DNA of 64,000 bases from [Phialemoniopsis] sp. UDSM-2020 (Eukaryota > Ascomycota > Sordariomycetes > Thyridiales > Thyridiaceae), in contig JAEILZ010000001.1 in NCBI GenBank assembly GCA_018873225.1, positions 7,192,001 to 7,256,000 of the forward strand, in the 5' to 3' direction. Shown here in pieces: positions 23,167-32,654 of the stretch. The position numbers and the translations under genes are program-made. Positions within the stretch are counted from its first letter, which is position 1; the number at the start of each line of letters is the position of its first letter. Below the pieces are notes generated by a model. That model searched no databases. It was given only the letters and a program-made list of their open reading frames with translations, and was not told where the DNA came from.

Positions 23167-25239
23167 TCAGCCACCAGCGCCTGCGGGAACATAGGTCCTG
23201 CCCTTCCTGCCGCGGACACTTCTATTCTTCTTGGAAGGGGGCGTCCTTGGGCGAGTGGCTGAACGTTCGCCGTTGCTCTCCGAGGGCGGCGATCTGGTAG
23301 TGAGATCCTTCATCACCTCCTTACGGCGTCTCTCCGTCTCCAGAGCCTGGTCGACGGCGCTCTCGAGCTCGAGCTCGATCGAGCACCGAATCTTGAGTGC
23401 CGCGATGGCAGGCCACACGCTCATCTCTCCCTTGCGTATCCAGTACTGCAGCGTTTCGGGCGTAGGTGCATCCAGAAGCTTGACAAAGTCAGACATCGCC
23501 AGCTGGGGTACCAGGGTCATGCTCTCCTTGGGTACCGTCTCGTCCAACAGCAGTCTGCGGATCGACGGGGGCATGAAACCTATCATGTCCAGCTGCGTCA
23601 TCCGTAGCTTGATGAAGCGGACGGAGAAGCCCGTGATGCCATTCTTCAGGTTGGTGAGACGATACTTCCAACCACCCCATATGGTCTGATCCCGCGTCGA
23701 CGAAGGACCATGCATGTCGGATTGCAGGAAGGGAATCATGTAGGGGCGAGCCTGGCTGATGATGTAGTGGTTGACGTTGAAGTATTCGCTGAGTCTCTGC
23801 AAGGGCGAATTGCGGCCCTGATACGAAGCCTGCGTCCAGTGACGGAATCTCACTTCGGCGGCCGGGGCCCAGGTCTCCACCTCGCCCTTTTGGTTCTTGC
23901 AAAGCAGCGTCGTCTGGTTGGCGCCGTACCAGGCAGCATCAATAGCGTTGGATGCCACAGCGGCCGTCCATACCAACTACAGGCAGGAAGGGTTAGCAAC
24001 CGCCGGGCATACTCAGAGAGAGGCTTGCGGATTCACTCACCACGTTGGGGGTTGAAATGTAGTTGAAGACGCGCGGAATACCGGCCTTGTCGCCAGTGGC
24101 TACCGTAATATTCAGGACTCGACCACTCAGGTTGAAGGCCTCCTCAAAGGTCAAGTCCCCGCAGTTGTCGCGGACACACTGCTCTAGTACGCGGATGTCG
24201 AGGAAATGTCCGTCCCGCCAAAAGCGAGAGACACGGCGCTTTAGAGTTGCGAACCTGGTGCTAAAGTTTTGCTTCAAGGCCGGATTGTACCCCACGTGCA
24301 AGGCCTGGCCCGAGAAGGCAGTCAGATTGATCTTTTCCTTCTCCCCGTTGAACACGGCTGGCAGATCCTCATCGGAATGTATGCCTACGAGTGCCGCGAT
24401 CAGTGCCCCCGTCCCGGTACCAGTAATAATCCGGGGTAGGAGGCCGCAGAGGAAGAGGGCCTTGGCCACACCGAGATGGCAGAGGCCAAAGATGGACCCG
24501 CCCTGCATTACGAGGGTGCTGACGCCAAAGGCCTGTCGGAGCTGCTTGGTCGTGTCGAGCTTCTCTTGTTGGGTAATCAGGGGCGCCTTGGACGTCATGA
24601 CCCTCTTTGCCAGCGCGTCGCTGGCGAAGATGTTGTAGGCGGATTTGGCTATCTGCTGTTGGTCGCTAGTTGTCGTCGGGAGCGACCCAAGATCGGCAAT
24701 GGCTTCGACCATACGCTGAACGTAGTTCTCAATCAAGTGTTTCGTGCCCTGGTACGAGTGGTTATACAGCTCGGGGTTGGTGATCCCGCCGAGGTTGCGG
24801 ACAAGGCCCGACAGGATAACCTCGACGAGCGCATTCACGTCTTCCTTGCCAAGAGCATCGTCCAGGGAGTGAATGCGCTCATGGATGATCTTGTAGTTAT
24901 AGCCATCTGACTGGTCATTCAGCCGCCTGTGAAGATGTGTTAAATTTATCGACAGCCATGATGTTGCATAGAAGCGCGTCAGCATACCAGTCTGCATTGC
25001 CGAGCCAGGTATCAAGTGCCTCGGCGGCGAGCTCCCATTCTTCGAAGCTCTGCGCAGCGTGAAGCTTCCGTAACAGCGACCTCTCCTCCGTATCTGGGTA
25101 GAACCAGTCTTTGAGGGTCTGCTCATGGTCAGTATGCATTCTTGTAGTGTTTGGGCCATCTTACCTTGAGTGAGCATAATGCCCCGTAGATCAAGGCCAC
25201 TGCAAGGCAGCACAGGAGTTCGAGTAGCCAGACAAGCAT
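23167..25239 (-). CDS. Patatin-like (TGL3/4/5-SDP1 type) protein lacking the catalytic Ser and Asp
   Basis: Four exons, 25239-25165, 25118-24988, 24926-24041 and 23976-23167, encoding 633 residues. The N-terminus is a hydrophobic helix (LVWLLELLCCLAVALIYG) that may anchor it to ER or lipid droplets. The order LHAAQSFEEWELAAEALD, then the patatin domain, then FNVNHYIISQARPY and a Lys/Arg/Ser-rich tail is that of fungal Tgl3/4/5 and plant SDP1 triacylglycerol lipases. The oxyanion loop is kept (GGSIFG, 211-216). The nucleophile motif GxSxG reads GTGTG, so Gly240 replaces Ser. The Asp-Gly that normally precedes the LSE-FNVNH block reads Gln413-Ala414. Both residues of the Ser-Asp dyad are therefore missing although the frame is intact. 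Likely a pseudoenzyme with a regulatory or structural role on lipid droplets (inference). Confidence 0.88.
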
Positions 25240-26138
25240 GGTGCTCTCGCAGGTTTTTATAAAGTGATGCTTTACTTTAAAGTTGTTGACCAAAATCACC
25301 GAGATATGTCGTGTATCGTGAATGCAAATGAACAAGTGTATGATATAGCCACGCTTCAGCGGAGCCGGAAGCGCAGGAGATGGCAGAGTGTTATACAGCG
25401 AGGCAGGATGAACCCGAGCGTTCCTTTGTACGATCGCACGTCATGTTCAACGGCTGAGGAAGCTGCAGGACCCTGGAAGAGAAGGTGTGGTGACGATTCT
25501 CACGTTGCTGGCAGAGCAGTTGGGAGTCAGCTCGACGCGAGAAATGCGGAACATTCAAAGCATGTGAAAGTGCCGGTCTTTGCATCCTCCAGAGGACCCA
25601 GTACATAAGCATAAGTACCTACCAAGCTACTGTGGCTGGTAGTGGCAACCACCCCACATTTACCCATCCTACCAGATGCCCATGTCTACCGTACTGCAGG
25701 TAAGTCGGTATCAGACTGCTTCAAAGGGAAAGGAATCACACAGAAGATTCAATGTATCTCAATTTGATATATTCCAAGCAGTGACAAACGGACGGTGCGA
25801 GTTGGAAATGGAGTTAAGGTAGCTGCATGCTGTATACCCAGTTCCTGGTTGAGTCTGACGAGGCCACTTTGTGGGAATGTCAGATATCTGTTCCTCCAAC
25901 GGTGCGTCCATGGGTCGCACCATGGCCACGTTTTCAGGTCGTGTGCCAAGGGAACATGTTCGGGGTGCCGCCGAATTCAGATGCCTAGCCCATCGACTCC
26001 TGCCGGACCGACCCGCGTGTTCTGGGGATCCGTAGTACAATACAAAAGTTATACAAAAGCGCGCCTGAACGCCCAGAGATGACACCCTGCCTTCCCCTGT
26101 CCTCCTTTTGGACCCCTTCTAAGCCTCCATGCAAGGCA
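25240..26138. other. Spacer between the patatin-family gene and LEO1, no gene seen
   Basis: About 900 bases upstream of the patatin-family start and downstream of the LEO1 stop. Only ORFs of 115 codons or fewer, none with a recognisable family. Confidence 0.5.
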
Positions 26139-27456
26139 TTACTCCTCATCGTCATCGTCGATGATGTGCCTGCGGTTCCTCCGCGACGAGTCGTGCGCGC
26201 TGGGCCCGACATCGTCGTCCATGTCGGCCTCGCCGTCCGCATCCGCGTCTTCAGCGTCTGCAGTCTTCTGGCGCTTGGTCCGCGGAGCCTCGTCCTCATC
26301 GTCATCGTCGTCGAGGAGGTCCTCCTCCTCTTCGTCTGCTTCTTCCGATACCTCCTCGTCGCTGGGGGCGATGAAGTCGTCGGCCATGTCGTAGTCGTCT
26401 TGACGCCTTGCGCCCTGCGGCAGGTCGTCGTCCGAGTCGTACTCGGGACGGCGTCGCTTCTGCCGCGGTGCGCCTGGCGCACCACGCTTCCTGCCTGACC
26501 CGGGTGCGCGGCGGCCTTCGAGATCGCCAATGGACAGCGCGCCGCGGTTGTAGGCCCCCCTGGCTCCGTCCATGCGCGCGGCGGCGTTCTCCCGGCGGCG
26601 ACGTGCGCGCTCGCGCTCCTTCTCGGCGAGTTCTGCCTGCTTCTTTTGTAGCTCGGGATCCTGGGTGGTCCGGATGATCATGTCGCCATCCGAGCCGCGC
26701 GAAGCCTCGGCCAACCGGTCCGTAAGCCGCTTGAGCGCGTCGTCTTGGATCTCCTTGTTGGGTCGGATAGTGTACTGCTCGGTGACGTGGCCGACAATGA
26801 GCAGAGAGTTACTAGATAGCTGTGCTGCTGCGGCATAGTAGTGAGCATCTTGAAGCTCTTGGTAGGGCTTGTTGCTAGGCGGGGCCAGAGACTTGGTCTG
26901 GATCTCGTATTGTTCATCGCCAATGGCCAAAGTAACCGAACCGTCGCTCCACCGGTAAACGACTGCATTGCTTTGCAGTTCGCCAGTATCGGGGTCCTTG
27001 CGAAACCTGGCGACCGGCTTTGGGTTCTTCTCCAACGAGTTTTCTAGGTCAAACTTGGACGGCTCGTAGCTGTCGGCTTTGTACTCTTGCGGATTCCACT
27101 TGAGAAAGTTGGGGACACGAAGGGAGGTAAGCTAGTTGCCATGGGTCAGCAAGGTCTGCGCAATGGTTTTCTGTCTCCAGTCCTCAGAGTAAACGTACAT
27201 TTCCATCCTTTGACTTGGGGGTTCGGTGCCGGAACATATTGATTCCCATAACCAGCTTCGTCTTGGTCTCGTGCTGAGAGCGCTGGTCCTCGTCGTCGCC
27301 ATACCGTTCGCCATCTCCCTCCTCCTGATCAGAGTCGAGACCTAGGCCGTGGTCACTTGCGGCACCCTCCTGGTCGGCGACATCGAGGTCATCATCGCCA
27401 AAGAGATCGTCGCCGCCCTCGTCAAGGGGGTCAATGAGCTCTTCCGAGTCAGACAT
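26139..27456 (-). CDS. LEO1: LEO1, subunit of the RNA polymerase II-associated Paf1 complex
   Basis: Two exons, 27456-27199 and 27131-26139, encoding 416 residues (donor GTACGT, acceptor ACTAG). The first ~60 residues are acidic (LIDPLDEGGDDLFGDDDLDV). The conserved LEO1 core covers about 65-250, with RVPNFLKWNPQEY, RWSDGSVTLAIGDEQYEI and SLLIVGHVTEQYTI. A basic Arg-rich linker follows, then a long Asp/Glu-rich tail ending IIDDDDEE. LEO1 helps the Paf1 complex bind nucleosomes and nascent RNA, and supports elongation and H2B-ubiquitination-dependent histone methylation. The domain order and length match fungal LEO1. It is divergent from the MOB-family gene across about 870 bases. Confidence 0.95.
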
Positions 27457-28323
27457 GATTGTAGTATGTGTTCCGTGTTTGGATATTCTTCGTTTGTGCG
27501 CGATATCTCGGACTTAAAGGACCTGGAAAATGTGCGACGTTGATGGTAAAGCGAGAAAAGTGATGTCGAGATTACTATGGTGCAGGAAATCTGGATTGGA
27601 CTGGGCGTTGAGATGGCCGCAAGCAGAAATTCGCGTTGGCGTCAGGTGGTTGGACTGAAGCTCCCTCCCACCACAGTGACAAAGGTAGGTACTTTGCTGA
27701 ATGAAATGGAACAATACCACACAGCACAGGTCCTGATCACATCTCGAGATTCATCACATCCAATCATAGTCAAGCCAGTAAGGTCTTTATTCATTAACAT
27801 TTCGTTTCTTTTTTTTTTTTCAATGCGGTCCAATTTGGAATGGCAGTTTTGACAAATGTGCTATTCAATAGTGAAGTACCTAAGTGATAGGTACAACAAG
27901 CAGGATGCCCGCCCTTGAGCTTTTAGCGTACATTCAAACAGCAGAGAGCCACAGAGCGAGCCCAGCAGCTGCCTCGCTTAGTTTGCTGGATTTGTGTTAG
28001 CGCGGATGGGCTTGGCTGTCTTGAAACTTCCCCGCGAGGCAGAGCGCGCCAAAGAGCCAAGCGATTGACGCCTCACATCTCACACACACTTCCAATACCG
28101 CCAGAGCCCCTATTTGGGCCATCGTTCAAAGAGATATCTGCAAGCCTGCTCGCCAACTCCTTTTTCCAGGTGCGAGATTGTAGCGGTTCTCTTGGTCTTT
28201 TCTTGGGAGAGGATTAGAGCTGGACAACGCTTCTAGTCTGGTTGTATTCCACACAACTCTTCACCCCCGATCTTCACCCCTCGCTCACCCAATTTGTCGG
28301 TGTCCAACACTGAGGTCTTCAAT
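27457..28323. other. Divergent promoter region of LEO1 and the MOB-family gene
   Basis: 867 bases between opposed start codons. Holds a T-run (12 T) at about 27809-27820 and no credible ORF. Confidence 0.5.
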
Positions 28324-30341
28324 ATGTCGAATCTCTTTTCGGGCATGTAAGTTGTCAACTTCCACGCACATGTCATATGTGTTGTGAACATATATATATA
28401 TGCATATTTGCACACTTTATCAATCAAGAGAACTGTGGACTCTTCAGTCCAGTTTGGCAAACTATGACTTGGACATTCTGGCCTGGTCCCTAGTGGTGCG
28501 GGCCACCTTGCCGGTAGAATCAGTTGCTGCATCGCCATGACGATATTGTCATGACAACATCGTCCTGGCTCACCTGGCGAGGGGCGGCCCGGACCCAAGC
28601 GGGTCCCTTCATCGTCTACCAACGAGCAACACTTGTTTCCCTCAAACACTTCACAATCCTACTTCTTCTCAACACTACCAACCAGATCGAAGTCAAGTCC
28701 AGAGAACCAAGACAACCAAGACAACCTCGCACAATGGATCCCTTTCAAGGCTAGAGGACTTTGAGGGAGGAATTGACCGAGCTGACCGAGCAGACCTTCA
28801 ATCTGTTTCTCGCCATCGTCTGCTTTGTGGTGAACCGTCGCCGTCGTCTCCAAATATGGGGTACAACGGTGGCCACCGCCATCAGGATTTTCGCGTTTGC
28901 GCTGATCCTGACTGACTATCTCGAGGAGCTGGCACGGGTCGGGGACGACATGCCAATTTCCGACATCTCTGAGATACACCAGGACCTCTTGGAATACCTG
29001 TCAGATCTCGTTCTCGACCTCGACTTTGTCTACCCTTGTGTCTTTCTCTACCTGCTGCATTGCTCTTTGGACTACGTCAAGTGGCTCGCTTCGTCCGCCT
29101 CCCGCCGTCATCTCCTTTCCCGGCACCCGTCATACTCGAGCGTCTTGTTTACACTAGACACCCAGCAAGCTAACGACTTCCAAAGCAATGCCCGCTTCCG
29201 TGGCACCTCGTCCAAGTCGTCCGGGGGTCAGACCAAGAGTCCCACCTCTTCCACGTCGGGCGCGATATCGCCAGCTCCCACCAGCCAGTCGCAGGGAAGC
29301 CAGTCATCGATCAACCTCTCGGCAAAGCTTCCTCCTCTCCCAAACTCACCCTCTCTTGCCCAGACCATCGGCATGGACGAGTCGAGTGGTGCGCTGTCGA
29401 GCGGCGCCGACATTCTCGCCTCGTACCACCTGCCGTCACCCCTCCCCATGTGGTTGAATCCCAACTACGCCAAGCACATTGTCAAGGGCAACTTTATGAC
29501 ACTGAGCGCGCGACCGAAGACAGTGGAGCAAGGTGAATGGATCGCTCACCACGGTATGTCTTGCTCCCAGCTATCCAAGCCCCTGCCCATACCAACACGC
29601 TAACATGACAACCTAGTCGTTGAACATTATCGAAACCTCTGGAATTTTGTCCGCGTCCTACACGAGAAGGAGGAAGATGGTACCTCGATTTGCAACGCCA
29701 GCACTTGCCCTCGGATGTCTGCTGGAGCGTAAGTTATCCCCGTTGCATGCAACGATCCACCTGATGTACTAGCCACTGACAAGGCCGAAACGAATAGTAA
29801 TCACTCATTTACCTGGTTGAACTCTCGCCGCGAGCCGGTCGAGCTTCCTGCCATGGAATACATGACGTTGATGCAGCGGTGGATTTCCGGCAAGATTGAC
29901 GATACCAAGATTTTTCCAACTGAGGGTTCTGGCGTCTCGTTCGCCCACAACAGCAGCATCACCACAACTCCTCTATCGCAGCTGACGAGCCAGACCGAGC
30001 GGGACTGGGTCGGCAAGCGCAGCGGCTTCCCAGAGAATTTTGTCGACGTCTGCCAGACTATCTTCCGCCAGATGTTCCGCGTCTACGCCCACCTGTACTG
30101 GGCCCATTTCGTCGAACCGTTCTACCACATCAACCTCGAGAAGCAGCTTAACAGCTGCTTTAGCCACTTTGTCCTCACTGCTACCGCTCTCGACATGCTG
30201 AAGCCCCATGAGCTGGAGCCCTTGCAGCCTCTGATCGACCTGTGGGCCGCCAACGGCACGTTCCCTCAGGGCTCCAGAGCCTACGAGTATGCCAACCTGC
30301 GGGCCGGTGAGCTGCTCCTTCAGCTGGGTGGGGCATCCTAA
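28324..30341 (+). CDS. mob2: MOB-family kinase activator, most similar to fungal MOB2
   Basis: Four exons, 28324-28346, 29186-29553, 29617-29728 and 29798-30341, encoding 348 residues. Exon 1 gives only MSNLFSGI (last codon shared) and joins exon 2 as MSNLFSGINARFRG after an ~840-nt intron with GTAAGT and CAAAG ends. A Ser/Thr/Pro-rich linker leads to the Mob1/phocein domain (about 120-320). Its segments include KHIVKGNFMTLSARPKTVEQ, VVEHYRNLWNFVRVLHEKEE, CNASTCPRMSAGANHSFTWL, WISGKIDDTKIFPTEG and FRQMFRVYAHLYWAHF. The C-P-R-M-S-A-G segment and the later His/Cys residues fit the MOB zinc site. MOB2 proteins bind and activate NDR kinases (COT1/Orb6) in polarity and hyphal growth. The VKGNF and EWIA segments and the N-terminus point to MOB2; a MOB3/phocein assignment is the alternative. 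Confidence 0.85.
28347..29185 (+). other. Exceptionally long first intron of the MOB-family gene
   Basis: 839 nt bounded by GTAAGT and CAAAG, about ten times longer than every other intron seen in this window. From 28755 to the acceptor the frame that continues into exon 2 has no stop (about 143 codons), with an in-frame ATG at 28950. The pyrimidine-rich second half could instead be the 5' leader of an alternative transcript. Confidence 0.6.
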
Positions 30342-30731
30342 AGAGCAAAGGTGCCGTCATAGGCTTAGAGAGGCAAGAACTACAGATGGAAGGGCGAGGA
30401 TGAATCAATCTTCTTGCATGGGATGGGGTACACCCCCAGGATACTTTTGCGTGGCGTCCTTGTTAGAAAAGGGGGGAGGGGAGGGGGGGGGTTGGATCTT
30501 TGAAGGCGATCCTGCGGACAACAAAAGGTCTAAGAGTTGGGGACTGCATAGAAGCCTTTTCTGCATTTGCGATTGTGTTCACCGGCATGACTGAGCATTC
30601 AGACTCCACAAGAGGCATGAGAGGCGGCGTTTTGTTTCATCTTCCAAAGTCTAGAGGCACAGCATTGAATCAAAGATACACGAGAAGGCGTGTATTAAAT
30701 TGACTAGACATTTGTAGAGGCAGCCCAAGGT
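30342..30731. other. Convergent spacer with a long G-rich run
   Basis: 3' UTRs of the MOB-family gene and the DUF3237 gene. At 30471-30491 the plus strand reads G6-A-G4-A-G10, a possible G-quadruplex in the downstream transcript. No ORF of note. Confidence 0.5.
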
Positions 30732-31389
30732 CTAGACCGTGACCTCGCTAATCTTGTACTCTACGATGACGGGCTTGCCCGGCTCGAGAATGAACCTACC
30801 AGCGCCAACGAAGACCTTATCCTCGAGCACCTTGAGTTTCTCGTCGCCGGACTGCAGCTGCCAGGATGTGACTATGAAGGGTGGGTCGCGTCAACACAGC
30901 AGAATCCTGCACCATCGGTAGAAATCCACTTACAAGCATCTCCAAAGTCGGTCGTTTTGGCATCGGCCGCTCCCCCGAGGACCTTTCCGGCGGGACTCGT
31001 CAGGTCGACGACGCCCTGGTAGTTGACCCGGAGAAACACGCCGGTGGCCTTGTCCTTGACGAGGCTGTTGACGTCGAGGCGGGCACGCGTCCCGTTGGGG
31101 TCAATGGTGATGAAGTCGGCGCCGTGCTCGATCACGCCGTCGACCTGGAAGGGGTACGACGCCTCGGACTTGAAGGTGCCGACGCCGGGAATGAAGGGGA
31201 CGTGAACGAGGCCCGCGGCCTTGGTCGACCCGATGGACGAAGGCGGGTGGATGGCGACCTGTATCACAGTCTCGGTAAGTCTCTCTGAGCTGCGCGACTG
31301 TACCGTGAAGAGAATGGGCAAGTGATGTAGGGGTTAATGGTTGATCATACATGAGCCGTGAAAGCGGGGGTCAGGTTTGGGAATCCCAT
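30732..31389 (-). CDS. DUF3237-family protein
   Basis: Three exons in the preferred model, 31389-31351, 31258-30934 and 30871-30732, encoding 167 residues. The start MGFPNLTPAFTAH joins VAIHPPSSIGSTKAAG, matching the usual beginning of DUF3237 proteins. A second acceptor at 31296-31297, also in frame, would add 13 residues (SRSSERLTETVIQ) with a 53-nt intron, so the intron 1 acceptor is uncertain. The rest has the family pattern: GVGTFKSEASYPFQVDG, EHGADFITIDPNGTRARLDV, VFLRVNYQGVVDL and GDEKLKVLEDKVFVGAGRF. It is a small beta-barrel-like fold of unknown biochemical role with no signal peptide. Family membership is fairly sure; function is not known. Confidence 0.8.
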
Positions 31390-32654
31390 CTTTAGAAGTT
31401 TGCTTTTGTCTTTTACAGCTGAACTCGGACTTGAGGCTGGCAAGTATCTATTTGACGCCTACTCGATTTGAAAAGGAACTTCAAGCTGATAAGAGCTGAG
31501 AACAACATGATCATTGCTGTCCCACTGCCCCTCCGTCGGCTTAATGCGCTCTCCCCATTGATCCGGGGCCGCCACTCCGAATCCGCATAGCTTCGGGCCA
31601 GCTTCAGCTCCACCGGGCCATCGTCACGGAGGTCAACACCTTAAACTTTGGCAAACCTACTTGGTTCAAGCCTCAAGATACCAAGATCGAGCATCTCATC
31701 AGCTCAATGCCATCGTGCACTCAATCAGGAGTCAATATTCCATACCAGGACCCTCGGGTCAAACCAAGATCGACTTGTCTGACTGTAAACTCACCTGCTG
31801 AAAATCAAAGCTGTAGCTTGTACGTTGTTGAGAAGGCCAAAGTTGTAATTACTCGTCTTTCTCTCTTTAATTCCTTTTTGTGGTTTGTTCAGACTTGATA
31901 TTCTCTACGACTCGTCTCTTTAGCTTCGTCAATCCGTGAATGCCATTTCGTTACTTGGCGAGAGAGCATACTTTAGGTACTTTACCTACCAAGTATGTCA
32001 AGTAGGTGGGCGGCAGGCTGGGCTAGACTCACAACCTGAACCATGCCGTCTAGTCTGAACGCTAAGCTTAGTTGCGGATTCCGGCACTGACATCACCAAA
32101 TTGCTCCCAACTAGGTCTTCCTCTTCTCTTGACACCTCTTATCACAGCCACTTCTTCAACAAGGAAGGGCAGCAAACAGCAGCACTTGAGCTCGGAGAGC
32201 AGTTCCCCTTCAATTTCTATCCTGGATTGCCGAGACGGAATCAGACACGGTTCTGCGTATCTGCCTTTGTTGCAGCTCTGGTGGGCACGCTCGATAGCCC
32301 ATTGACCAATTGCGGCCCCGCATCGCTTTATCTAACAATCGCCTCCAACACTCTCCAACGGGGATCATTTGGCATCCACGGATATCTCACACCACGCCCC
32401 CAAATCGTCGACGTACAGGACCATAGGGTTATCTACTATCTGCGCCCCGTCACACAGACGTTTCCTGGTGCTGGCGCCCAGTGCTCACAACTCCTGCGGT
32501 TCTGTGTGCTTGGAACTTCCGCTGCTGCGAAGGTATAGCCTGACTCCGTCGTCCGGCCGGCGCGAGCCTGCTGCTGATCGCCAGCAAGGCGCCTGATCCG
32601 ACACCACCGAGAACCCTCCGAGAAAGAACGAGTAGGCGCATACTTGACAGCGAT
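31390..32654. other. Divergent promoter region of the DUF3237 and Mg2+ transporter genes
   Basis: 1.26 kb between opposed start codons. A 145-codon open frame at 32101-32538 (plus) begins at TTG and has no recognisable content. It may lie in the transporter's 5' leader but is not supported as a gene. Confidence 0.5.

Noticed and set aside
22511..23194. 227-codon plus-strand ORF
   Set aside because: Random-looking composition, overlaps another ORF on the opposite strand and the 3' end of the patatin-family gene; no family or signal motif.
28388..28406. TA-rich alternating run (a similar one lies at 35363-35380)
   Set aside because: Short simple sequence of the kind common in fungal introns and UTRs; no array structure or function can be claimed.
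28735..28754. ATG followed by six codons (MDPFQG, stop) in a good context within the MOB-family first intron
   Set aside because: Considered as an alternative first exon, but no GT donor in phase lies before the stop, while MSNLFSGI at 28324 joins exon 2 in phase with a canonical donor.
32101..32538. 145-codon ORF upstream of the Mg2+ transporter
   Set aside because: Begins at TTG rather than ATG, has no recognisable content and lies in the promoter or leader region.
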